41,830 nt of DNA from Chloroflexota bacterium. GTDB lineage: Bacteria > Chloroflexota > Dehalococcoidia > JACQUA01. The notes beneath the pieces were generated by a model. It had not been told where the DNA came from. It ran no database searches and saw only the letters and a program-made list of their open reading frames with translations. Positions 7,924 through 15,194 of the stretch are shown piece after piece; positions within the stretch are counted from its first letter, which is position 1, and each line of letters begins with the position of its first letter. The position numbers and the translations under genes were made by a program. Location: positions 1-41,830 of the forward strand of contig JACQUA010000116.1 of NCBI GenBank assembly GCA_016210565.1. The letters are read 5' to 3'.

Positions 7924-8490
7924 TCACGCTGTTTCCGCTTCCTTTTCCACCCTTTGCCAGAGGGACCTCAGCTTGAGCTGTTTTACCCACCCGATGAGAT
8001 AGTCCCGGTCGAGCCTTTCATATTGCAGTTCGTAGACCCGCAGGGCATCGCCGAGCTGTTTTTCGCTCCCGCCGACCTGACTGGCCCACCACAGCTTGGC
8101 GAGGATGGTGTCCTCGGGAGTTGACACCTTAAGTCGGGTTCCGTCAAACACCACTTCCTGTTTGCGGGCGAAACGCGACTTGTCAAACGGGCTCTCTGTA
8201 AGCACCCAGAAGTCGGCTTTGTCTCCCGATTCCAGGTCGATCAGGTTGAACATTCCCTTCCTGGCAACAGCATCCGTGACCGCTTCAGGGTCAAGGTGGT
8301 AGTCCGGCGGTCGGAAGACTTCCAGCAGCTTCTTTGCCGCTTCCAAATCAATAGCGACTACTAGGTCGATATCATGCGTGGACCGCGGCTGGCCGTGGAG
8401 GCTCGAGGCGATGGACCCGGTGACCATGTAGTCGATGCCAGCGTCATCGAGGGCATGGACGACACGTTTCACCAGTTCCGGTTGTGACAT
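7924..8490 (-). CDS. Nucleotidyltransferase (MNT/AbiEii-type)
   Basis: A 188-aa nucleotidyltransferase-fold protein. G25-S26 followed by D40-x-D42 (GSIASSLHG, RSTHDIDLV) is the metal-binding signature of small nucleotidyltransferases found in toxin-antitoxin and abortive-infection modules. The start is the ATG at 8490; a longer frame upstream runs through a repeat. In related modules, as I recall them, this start lies inside the 3' end of a small upstream partner gene ending in ERLDKCHNRN. Here that 3' end exists twice: a 38-bp remnant covers this start (8469-8506), while the intact partner lies at 8995-9210 beyond a hicAB cassette. Translational coupling to the partner has therefore been broken. 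The enzyme itself appears intact. Confidence 0.8.
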   Translation of the reverse strand: MSQPELVKRVVHALDDAGIDYMVTGSIASSLHGQPRSTHDIDLVVAIDLEAAKKLLEVFRPPDYHLDPEAVTDAVARKGMFNLIDLESGDKADFWVLTESPFDKSRFARKQEVVFDGTRLKVSTPEDTILAKLWWASQVGGSEKQLGDALRVYELQYERLDRDYLIGWVKQLKLRSLWQRVEKEAETA

Positions 8491-8506
8491 TTGTCCAGGC
8501 GCTCCA
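8469..8506. repeat. 38-bp direct repeat, left copy
   Basis: Identical to 8995-9032. It contains the start codon of the nucleotidyltransferase gene and, in another frame, codes for the ERLDKCHNRNW end of the partner gene. Together the two copies bracket hicAB. Confidence 0.9.
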
Positions 8507-8524
8507 CGTAAATCCGTGTTTCCC

Positions 8525-8770
8525 TTAGACCGCTGCCACTCTATGTTCGTTCTGGACAATGATTTTCGGGTCCGGATTCCTGGGGGGCACGGGTAAACCC
8601 TGTTCTTTGAGAAGTTGCACGTGCTCTTTCATCCCCCACTTCGCCCTGTAGAGGCAATCCTCTACCGAATGTCCTATGCCCGTGAAACCTTCCAAATCGG
8701 GGGAATAGAAACCGAAGAAATCCGGTTCTTTGGTGGCTTCTATGACCAGTGAATACTCCAGTTCAATCAT
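8525..8770 (-). CDS. hicB: HicB-family antitoxin
   Basis: An 81-aa protein starting with a beta-strand-rich segment (EYSLVIEA, FFGFYSPDLEGF) followed by the helix SVEDCLYRAKWGMKEHV. This is the degenerate RNase H-like fold of HicB antitoxins, including the pattern of the P-D-L-x-G-x-x-x-G-x-S motif. There is no added C-terminal DNA-binding domain, so it is the short form. It lies 16 bases downstream of hicA on the same strand, the usual toxin-first order. It should bind and neutralise HicA and, in relatives, represses the operon. It lies inside the 526-bp unit bounded by 38-bp direct repeats. Confidence 0.85.
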   Translation of the reverse strand: MIELEYSLVIEATKEPDFFGFYSPDLEGFTGIGHSVEDCLYRAKWGMKEHVQLLKEQGLPVPPRNPDPKIIVQNEHRVAAV

Positions 8771-8786
8771 CTTGCTTTCTATTCTA

Positions 8787-8975
8787 TCACTTACTGATGC
8801 CGGCTGCCTTCAGTATCCCCTGACAAGCGCCTGTCGGGACCTCTTTGGAACCATGGTAGTCGAGTCTGACCAGCTTTTCCCAGCCTGGCTTGCCGTAGTA
8901 TCTCACCGAACCCTTTTCCTTCACGGTTCGGAACCTGTTTTCTTCCAGCAATTGGACCAGTTCGCCGAATCTCAA
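8787..8975 (-). CDS. hicA: HicA-family toxin (mRNA interferase-like)
   Basis: A 62-aa protein of the HicA family, double-stranded-RNA-binding-like fold, with the pattern KEKGSVRYYGKPG, LVRLDYHGSKEVPTG and ILKAAGI. In typical HicA the catalytic histidine follows the GS of this motif; here that place is V24. The rest fits a known-looking variant with DYHGSKEVPTG, so another residue may act, or the toxin may be weak. The start is TTG at 8975 with a GGGGGA site about five bases upstream. hicB follows after 16 bases. The pair lies between the nucleotidyltransferase gene and its partner gene, apparently inserted there. Confidence 0.82.
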   Translation of the reverse strand: MRFGELVQLLEENRFRTVKEKGSVRYYGKPGWEKLVRLDYHGSKEVPTGACQGILKAAGISK

Positions 8976-8994
8976 GTTTTCCCCCGGAGGGTTA

Positions 8995-9032
8995 TCACCA
9001 GTTCCGGTTGTGACATTTGTCCAGGCGCTCCA
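8995..9032. repeat. 38-bp direct repeat, right copy
   Basis: Identical to 8469-8506. It forms the intact 3' end of the small partner gene (stop at 8995). The left copy is the displaced remnant at the nucleotidyltransferase start. Confidence 0.9.
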
Positions 9033-9210
9033 GGTAGATCTTCTTGATCTCGTCTTCTGACTTCTCCGGAAACCGGGATCTCAGCCCGTCGAGGAAGAGC
9101 TGCCGGCTGAACTCGGTCAGCTCAAAGGCTTTGAGCAGCCGTTGCTCCGGGGTCATCTTCCGGAGTATTTCGAGGTAGAGTTTGTGGTTAGGCCGCTTCT
9201 TGATATCCAT
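8995..9210 (-). CDS. Small partner protein of the nucleotidyltransferase module
   Basis: A 71-aa helical protein with the pattern MTPEQRLLKAFELTEFSRQLF and the tail YLERLDKCHNRNW (residues about 19-38 and 59-71). This type of small protein commonly stands directly upstream of an AbiEii/MNT-type nucleotidyltransferase gene and overlaps its start. It is probably a partner or antitoxin component, though its role is not established to my knowledge. The ATG at 9210 is the only good start. The gene is complete, but hicAB now separates it from the nucleotidyltransferase by about 500 bp. Confidence 0.7.
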   Translation of the reverse strand: MDIKKRPNHKLYLEILRKMTPEQRLLKAFELTEFSRQLFLDGLRSRFPEKSEDEIKKIYLERLDKCHNRNW

Positions 9211-9244
9211 CTAAGTCGTATTGTACCACCACTGGCTCAACAGC

Positions 9245-9460
9245 GTGGCTCACAGGCACGGTGGCCTGTGGTACCCGCGCCCGGCCCGGTGCAAGGCCGT
9301 GGCTCACAGGCAGGGTGGCCTGTGGTACCCCCGCCTGCACCGGCGCAAGACCGGCTCTCACAGGCGGGGACGCCTGTGGTACCCCCGCGAGCACTGGAGC
9401 AAGGCCGTGGCTCACAGGCACGGAGGCCTGTGGTACCCCCACCCGCCCCCGGGCCAGGCT
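9245..9460. repeat. Four tandem 54-bp hairpin repeats
   Basis: Units start at 9245, 9299, 9353 and 9407. Each holds a hairpin of CACAGGC, a six-base loop and GCCTGTG, followed by GTACC and a variable 23-base tail ending in a form of GCAAGGCC. One further copy of the hairpin lies at about 30387-30411. The unit is a multiple of three, so several frames stay open across it, but composition and palindromes mark it as non-coding. It ends next to the stop codon of the bicupin gene (9462). Confidence 0.85.
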
Positions 9461-9461
9461 A

Positions 9462-10580
9462 TCATTGACGATCACGGGCATCCTCCAGGTGCTCAACACC
9501 CCCATGGCCGATGAAGGCATACCACCGCGACTGGAATGCCACGAAAGTAGTGGCATGCTGGGGGTCGCTGTTGAAGTGCTGGTGCGTCACATACGGCGGT
9601 ATGCAGACCACATCTTCCGCTTCCCAATCGTACCTCTTGCCGTCATGGACATCGTAGCCTTTGCCCTGGAGAATCTTGTGCACCTCTTCGGCCGCATGAC
9701 GATGTTTGCCTGAACAGCCTCCCGGCGGCAACTCCTGGAGGAACGCATCGTAAGCCTTGAGGCCGCAGTTCCTCTGGCGGGTAACGAGGAACTTCCTCCG
9801 GCCCATCCGGGTGTTCTCCCAGGGGACCTCCGCATTTCTGACCACATGCGGCACGGACTGACGCCAGGCGACTTCCTCCTCCAACAGCTTCATGTCTTCC
9901 TCATAGGTATCCCGGGGATTATCGATGTGAATCACGTTTTCCAGGCGTGAGTTGATGCGCTGCTGAATGGCGAGGTTGACCCCCATTCTAAACTCCTCGC
10001 CATTTGCATTCCGGTAGCCGATAACTGCCTGGTCGGGGCCGTAAATAGGCTCGCTGTCCGGCGGAATGCTGTACCCGGACCTCATTTCTATTTGTTCCGT
10101 CCAGTGTATTCCCATGAACTCCACTATGGGTGAGATGGAGTACCACATGCGCGCTTTTTGCCGCGGATTGGAGTTGAAGTGTTGATGATCGCAGTAGCTC
10201 GGCACGGTCATGATATCACCGGCCGACCACTCCCAGCGTTTGCCATCATGAATCTCGTAGCCTTCGCCTTCGATGACGTAGAACATAGCCTCCCGGACGT
10301 GACGATGGCGTCCTCCTTTCATACCCGGTTCCAGTATCTGTTCCATTATGGCCATGGTGCAAATAGGCCCCTGCTTCAAGCGGTCGCTCGGCGAGCTGCC
10401 GATCCACTGCCGGTGAAAGGCCATCATCCCCATGGTCCACGGAACGTCGAAGGACTTCAAGACATGGGGCAGCGCCGCCGCCTGCTGCGCCTCCCGGGCT
10501 CTATGTATTTGGTGGGCCTCGATATTGCGGTCGAATTGGACCGGTTCCGGTTCACGCCTTTTTTCTACTATTCTTTCCAC
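9462..10580 (-). CDS. Bicupin protein (gentisate 1,2-dioxygenase-like)
   Basis: A 372-aa soluble protein with two cupin domains. Domain 1 has GRHRHVREAMFYVIEGEGYE near residue 90 with a later DHQHFN; domain 2 has KHRHAAEEVHKILQGKGYD near residue 290 with THQHFN. Each offers the two-His/one-Glu/one-His metal set of cupins. Such bicupins include gentisate-type ring-cleaving dioxygenases, but many anaerobe homologues have no known reaction. The start is GTG 10580 with AAGGAG five bases upstream. The gene is followed on the same strand by tandem hairpins and preceded by the MmgE/PrpD gene. An oxygen-using role would be surprising in this anaerobic setting, so isomerase or lyase roles stay open. 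Confidence 0.75.
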   Translation of the reverse strand: MERIVEKRREPEPVQFDRNIEAHQIHRAREAQQAAALPHVLKSFDVPWTMGMMAFHRQWIGSSPSDRLKQGPICTMAIMEQILEPGMKGGRHRHVREAMFYVIEGEGYEIHDGKRWEWSAGDIMTVPSYCDHQHFNSNPRQKARMWYSISPIVEFMGIHWTEQIEMRSGYSIPPDSEPIYGPDQAVIGYRNANGEEFRMGVNLAIQQRINSRLENVIHIDNPRDTYEEDMKLLEEEVAWRQSVPHVVRNAEVPWENTRMGRRKFLVTRQRNCGLKAYDAFLQELPPGGCSGKHRHAAEEVHKILQGKGYDVHDGKRYDWEAEDVVCIPPYVTHQHFNSDPQHATTFVAFQSRWYAFIGHGGVEHLEDARDRQ

Positions 10581-10695
10581 GAAACTCCTTTGGTCCCTAA
10601 AATGACGAAATTCGAAGTCCGAATGACCAATGAAATTCCACCCCCGCAGGCCAAAGACCTGCGACTACAGCCCCGCGGCTACACCCGCGGCGAAA
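10580..10695. repeat. Intergenic repeat with GCAGG/CCTGC hairpin
   Basis: Contains the text AAATGACGAAATTCGAAGTC, then a hairpin GCAGG-CCAAAGA-CCTGC and a second one CCGCGG-CTACAC-CCGCGG. The latter overlaps the last codons of the MmgE/PrpD gene, so a repeat again reaches a stop codon. Confidence 0.5.
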
Positions 10696-12064
10696 GCAGC
10701 GCAGCAATCTCAGCCACGTCTTCGACGTCTTCGAGCCGGTCGACTAACCTGGCGAGCTCATCAGGGACGGTCTTTCCCAGGGGCCTGGCGGCGTGGCCCA
10801 CACAGTCCACCAGCTTACGTCCGAATTCCTCCCTGGTCATCGGGTTTTGGGGGTCTCCCCTGGGGAGATCTATTCGCATTGAGAACTCCCTTCCGTCTTT
10901 CAACCGCAGCCCAACCCGTGCCGGCGTTACCTGCTTCCCGCCGGCCCGATCGATGTCACCGTCGACGTGACAGCGGACCTTCGCGGCCAGAGCCAGAACC
11001 CCGGGGCGACGGACCGCCGCATCCGTGAAATCGTCTATGCCCACTCTCCTGGCGGTCAAAGCCACCGCCGTGGTATAGGGTACACTGAACTGGGCATCTA
11101 CGATATTCCGCGGCTCGCGCTTGACCTCCGCCGGCTGGCAGAGGTCCTCATAAGCGAGCTTGTTGACGCCAACTACTATCTCTGCTATCTCGCCGGGCTG
11201 AATATCATGGGTTTCAGCCAGGACAATGGCTGCATTTATGGCGCTGTGGGTGGACCGGCAGCAGGGATAGGGCTTGTAGGATAGCCTGGTTACTTCAAAT
11301 CTCTTTCCCAGTCCCGACATCAAGGAAGAGCGGTCGTATTCACCCCTCTGATAGAGCCTGAAGATGCCCGATTCCCCTTCCAGCATTCTGCGGGCCCCCG
11401 TCACGCCGTTCCGGGCCAGCAAAGCCGCCGTAACCCCTCCACTGGCGGCGAATCCGATCTGGACCCGCTTGGTCAAGGCGCCATCGGCGATACACTGGGA
11501 ATTACCGGAGGCCTGGGCATAGGCGATGCCCAGGGCGTTCAACGTTCCCTCCCGGTCAAGCCCGAGCAGTTTGGCGCTCACCGCGGCGGCGCCGAAAAAC
11601 CCGTACAAGGGTGTAAGAATCCAGCCGACCCAGGCCGTGGTCGCCAGAGCCAGGCGGCAGGCAAGGTCGATGCCCAGGGTCACGGCCGTTATCATATCTT
11701 TCCCGCTCACCCCACCCAGGTACTCGCTGACGGCCAGGGCCGCAGGCACCGTGGCGACTCCGGCGTGCAGAATGGCGGCGTCATGCGTGTCATCGAAATC
11801 CAGGGCGTGCCCCATGGTGGCATTGGCCAGCGCCGCCGCAGACGGGGGCGCTTTCCTTCCGTACACCAGAATTGAACTCGACTCTTTTCCCCCCAGTTCA
11901 GTCACCAGGTTTACCACCTCCCGGCAACCCGGGGCGCCGGAACCCCCTACGGCGCAACCCAGGGTGTCCAGAATGTTCCGCCTGGTAGCCGCCACCGCTT
12001 CGGCAGGGAGGTCCCTGTAACCGGTGCCTGCAATAAAATCAGCCAGTTGTTGCTCAATATCCAT
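10679..12064 (-). CDS. MmgE/PrpD family protein (dehydratase/epimerase-like)
   Basis: A 461-aa protein of the MmgE/PrpD family, which includes 2-methylcitrate dehydratase, aconitate decarboxylase and iminodisuccinate epimerase. The family block ATMGHALDFDDTHDAAILH (about residues 82-100) is clear, as are the all-helical N-terminal domain and the PCCRSTHSAINAA segment (about residue 270) of the lid domain. The start ATG 12064 has GAGGA five bases upstream. It stands between the bicupin gene and a dead solute-binding gene on the same strand. With no methylcitrate synthase or lyase in view, its substrate is open; another small hydroxy- or amino-acid is possible. Confidence 0.88.
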   Translation of the reverse strand: MDIEQQLADFIAGTGYRDLPAEAVAATRRNILDTLGCAVGGSGAPGCREVVNLVTELGGKESSSILVYGRKAPPSAAALANATMGHALDFDDTHDAAILHAGVATVPAALAVSEYLGGVSGKDMITAVTLGIDLACRLALATTAWVGWILTPLYGFFGAAAVSAKLLGLDREGTLNALGIAYAQASGNSQCIADGALTKRVQIGFAASGGVTAALLARNGVTGARRMLEGESGIFRLYQRGEYDRSSLMSGLGKRFEVTRLSYKPYPCCRSTHSAINAAIVLAETHDIQPGEIAEIVVGVNKLAYEDLCQPAEVKREPRNIVDAQFSVPYTTAVALTARRVGIDDFTDAAVRRPGVLALAAKVRCHVDGDIDRAGGKQVTPARVGLRLKDGREFSMRIDLPRGDPQNPMTREEFGRKLVDCVGHAARPLGKTVPDELARLVDRLEDVEDVAEIAALLSPRV

Positions 12065-12084
12065 TTTGTCCTCGAAGCATGGGC

Positions 12085-12192
12085 TTTCACCACAGAGACA
12101 CTGAGAACACAGAGACGATTAGAACACGCAGTTCAGCACCGCTCTGTTCGCTAAACCAGTTTCTCCGTGCTCTCTGTGTCTCCGTGGTGAAC
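12085..12192. repeat. Inverted CACAGAGACAC repeat
   Basis: CACCACAGAGACACTGAG (from about 12091) is mirrored by CTCTGTGTCTCCGTGGTG (about 12172-12189), giving a long stem with a large loop. The family also appears at about 7705. It lies between convergent-looking repeat text and the 3' end of the dead lipoprotein gene and could act as a transcript end. No gene is present. Confidence 0.5.
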
Positions 12193-12234
12193 ACATTACT
12201 TCATTCGTCATTCGGACTTCGTCATTCGTTTTGC

Positions 12235-13395
12235 CTATTTCTTCGCCTGTTCAATCGTGCTCTTCGCGATATCAAGCCACTTTGCCCTGAACAGGGCGAA
12301 TTCCTCATTATCGAAGAACAGCTTCTCTCCCGCCTGCGGAACGGTGAAGGGCAGCAAACCCTCGGTGGGAACGTCGGCCCTCAGACTCGGCGTGCCAAAG
12401 CTCTTGCTAAAAACCGTTTGCCCTTCCTTGCTAAGTATCCAGTTCACAAACACGGTGGCTGCATTGGGGTGGGCCAGCTTGAGCGGGACGGCAATGCCGC
12501 CGGTGAGGTAACCGACGTTGGTGCCCTCTTTCGGCATGGCGATGCCGACCGGTGCGCCCGCCTTGACGAAACTGATAGTGCTGTCAGGCAGGGGCGCGAG
12601 TCCGATGGCGTATTTCCCCCGGGCCACAGGCTCGGCATTCAGGGGGCGGACGATGGCGGCTTCCTGTTTTTCCACAAGCTGCCTGAGGAAATCCATGGTT
12701 TCGGAGTCATTCCAGACATGGTAGGCCAGAAACGACAGGAAGATGTTTCCGGCGCTGGCTATGGTGGGATCGTCAAGAACGATCTTACCCTTGTACTGTG
12801 GTTTCAAGATGTCCTTGTAGCTGGTTATCTCGCCCTCCTTCACCATGTCCTTGTTGTAGATGACGAACCGGTCCACTCCGGCCAGCAGCCCGATAGCCAG
12901 CTTGTCCTTGTCCATAAAAGGGACACCCCCGCCTCGCCACACATTGGGAGACATGAGCTCGGGAAGGACCAGCAAGGGTTCAATGGGACCCAGCAGGCCC
13001 GCAGGCTTCATGGTGACCAGGAAGGTGCCGGCTCCGGAGCCAAAGATATCGGCGATGTTTATGCCTGCCGAGTTCTCCGTCCTCACTTTAGCCATCAGCT
13101 CCGCTCCGCGGCCAAACGGAGATCCCTGGATGGCTATCCCGTATTTATCCTGGAAAGCTTGAGTCAGGGCGATCCTGGTTTACGAACCCCACAGCGCATA
13201 AACGGAAACACTTCCTTCTTTCTTCCCTTCGGCCACCGCCGTCTCCCATTTCTGCTCCCAAGCCTGCTTTGATGAAATCGCCGGGGGTTTCACGACCGGA
13301 GGTGTTATTCCGGTCGGAGCAGCCGGCGGCTGGCAGGCGACGAACGGAAGGCCAACAAGTACCAGAATGGCCAAACGTGCGAATGAACCCTTCAT
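12235..13395 (-). pseudogene. Solute-binding lipoprotein gene with one in-frame nonsense codon
   Basis: Reading the whole span in one frame gives a 386-residue extracellular solute-binding lipoprotein: signal MKGSFARLAILVLVGLPFVAC with lipobox cysteine at residue 21, Pro-rich linker, then a type of binding domain used by iron(III) and small-acid ABC importers. A single TAA at 13180-13182 interrupts it (WGS-stop-TRIALTQAF). The intact paralogue at 36809 has WGPEPRQAVIRAF, so the stop aligns with Glu, and a G-to-T change of GAA explains it. Start ATG 13395 has GGAGGGAG upstream. The rest is undamaged, so the loss is recent or is a sequence error. No permease or ATPase genes are adjacent. Confidence 0.82.
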
Positions 13396-13529
13396 TTCTT
13401 GCTCCCTCCTTGTAGGTCCGGTTATCCGTGGCGTATGATACCGTGTCCCTTATCCCAGCGCCATAAGTCTAACAAACCCCTCCGCCGGCGTCAACCGGCG
13501 AAGGGATGCTTGTGATACTGCCCACAGCA

Positions 13530-13570
13530 ACGGGCAGCCCTGCGACGGGCAAGATGCCCGTCGTACCGGG
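13530..13570. repeat. CGACGGGC hairpin repeat with GTACC tail
   Basis: CGACGGGC (13543-13550), loop AAGAT, GCCCGTCG (13556-13563), then TACC. A near-identical copy with similar left flank lies at 15072-15110. It interrupts the end of the dockerin fragment next to it. Confidence 0.75.
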
Positions 13571-13639
13571 TCGCTGCGGCAGACTTCCAGCGGTACGAGT
13601 TGCGCCAGGGCGTTCGCGGCTGAGGAGGATTATCGTATC

Positions 13640-13760
13640 GGGGCCGGTTGAAGTTGAGACCGACCTTCACCAGGTCATAAATATCTACAGTACCATCGCC
13701 ATCGAGGTCAGCGTCAGGGTTGAAACCGAAAGCCCTCCACCCGGAAGGCGATGCGGGCAA
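13640..13760 (-). pseudogene. Dockerin half-module remnant
   Basis: A short frame carrying one calcium-loop dockerin repeat: FNPDADLDGDGTVDIYDLV then KVGLNFN (about residues 13-38 of the frame). It closely matches the second dockerin repeat of the gene just upstream (FDPGADLNGDGIVDVFDVV). There is no start region with a ribosome site, no partner repeat, and the frame runs out into the CGACGGGC hairpin. I read it as the tail end of a second dockerin-bearing gene whose body was deleted. Confidence 0.6.
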
Positions 13761-13820
13761 AAATCAGACCCTGGGAGGGGTGAACTATTTCAGAGACGGG
13801 CCACTTTGCAGGTATCCCCG

Positions 13821-14772
13821 CTACTTTTTCCCAAAATTGATTCCGATTGTCACCACGTCAAAAACATCTACGATTCCATCGCCGTTCAAATCGGCACCGG
13901 GATCGAACCCTGCCTCGCCTCTCCTCCGGTTGAATGCCCCCATTACGATGCCAAGATCTATCAGATCTACCTTACCGTCCGCATTGATATCACCCTTGAG
14001 AGGAGGCAGAGTCAACAGCCGCTGCGCATATATATCGTAGCCCGTCGTTCCATAATTTCGCCCGTCTACCCAAACCACCAGCGCTCCACCACTACCGTCT
14101 GAAAGAGCATCCAACCAGTTCTGGGCGCCCGTAGCAGTCGTTACCGCAGCATCATCTGGCAACTGTGGTTCCCCGTTGGCGTTAAGCCTCTGGGCATAGA
14201 TATCCTCGGAATGCGAGGTTTGCCAGACCACTACTGACCCACCTCGACCATCATTGATCACCCTTGGTTCCAACTCCTGGCCCGGATGCGTTTTCGCTAC
14301 CGTGACGCCGTTGGCCGGCCACATTACATTCCCCATCTGGTTGACCCTTTGAGCAAAGACGAGAGAATAGCGCTCCAGTCCAGGACGGTAGTCTTCCCAA
14401 ACGATTATGGCGCCGCCATTACCGTCTGGAGCAATATCAATTCCTGACGGAACTTGTCCCGCAACTTCTCCTTGCGACCCGGGCGCCAAACAAACCGGGA
14501 CTCCTCCGGACTGCCAGGCGATAACTCCGTTCTCATCCACCTTCTGAGCATAGAGGTTGGGGTTGTTGGCATCCTGGTTCCGGTAATCCCGCCAGGCCAG
14601 GATGGTTCCACGTCCGCCATCGGACGTCATCACCTGAACATATAACTGACCGTAAGCCGGTCCCATATTACCCAGGTTGGTGGCCGAAGGCCACAATACA
14701 ATCCCGGCTCCAGTTACCCTTTGAGTCAGTAGAAAGCTGCCGGCGCTGGCATTCAACCACCAGCTTTTTCAC
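13821..14772 (-). pseudogene. Dockerin-bearing beta-propeller-like surface protein, N-terminally decayed
   Basis: The open frame (311 aa from 14756) holds about four repeats of roughly 60 aa with the core D-G-x-GG-(x)2-V-V-W-x-D-x-R and YAQR, as in beta-propeller-like exported proteins, then a complete type I dockerin: GDINADGKVDLIDLGIVM and a second loop at FDPGADLNGDGIVD. It has no signal peptide. Upstream, in another frame, stand AAGGAGGG and GTG with codons for MKKLVV (from 14772), a typical signal start, so a deletion or frameshift probably joined this start to the middle of the gene. A complete propeller would need more blades. The cohesin-like scaffold at 30.4-34.6 kb would be the natural docking partner (inference). 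Confidence 0.65.
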
Positions 14773-15194
14773 CGTTGCCCTCCTTGATCAGTGACTAATG
14801 AAAAATGCGCCAAATGCACGCCGTAAAACATCAAAACAGCCAATCCGTAGCGGCACGCTCCCGCGTGCCCCGTTATCGAGAACCAATGTCCCGGCATTCC
14901 TGGCAGTGCTGACCAAACCCACATTACAAAACCAACTGTTACGAACCTACTCTACTTTAGCACCCACGTCAATACCGTTGTGCCGGTAGTAAATACTGTG
15001 AAGTGAGTAGCCGGAGGCGTGGTAGACAGGGAGTTGAGACAGAGACAGAGAGGAGTCCAGCCCCGCTGGCGACGGGCAGACCTGCGACGGGCAAGATGCC
15101 CGTCGTACCTGAGGGTCAAGGCCCGGCTGAAAACCCGCTGGCTACTCCACCCACCCCGGCGGTGGGTTCGCGCCCCGATCCGGCATCGGGGCGC
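14773..15194. repeat. Gene-free stretch with three hairpin families
   Basis: Holds GGCACGC-TCCC-GCGTGCC (14852-14869), the CGACGGGC/AAGAT/GCCCGTCG hairpin with GTACC tail (15085-15109), and the GGTGGGTTCGCG...CGCTTAACCCACC inverted pair (about 15162-15206), which reaches into the 3' end of the next gene and so may act as its terminator. No gene is seen. Confidence 0.65.

Noticed and set aside
9245-9460. CRISPR-like array
   Set aside because: The variable 23-base parts are similar to each other rather than unique spacers, and no cas genes are nearby.
9188-9713. Open frames through the 54-bp tandem array that give 18-residue protein repeats
   Set aside because: The unit length is a multiple of three, so most frames stay open by default; the palindromic core and occurrence of the same hairpin elsewhere in non-coding DNA argue against a protein.
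10679-12064. Assignment of the MmgE/PrpD protein as 2-methylcitrate dehydratase (prpD)
   Set aside because: No methylcitrate synthase or lyase gene is in the window and the family contains several activities, so only the family name is given.
13180-13182. Stop-codon recoding (selenocysteine or readthrough) in the lipoprotein gene
   Set aside because: The codon is TAA, not TGA, it aligns with Glu in the paralogue, and no recoding structure is evident.
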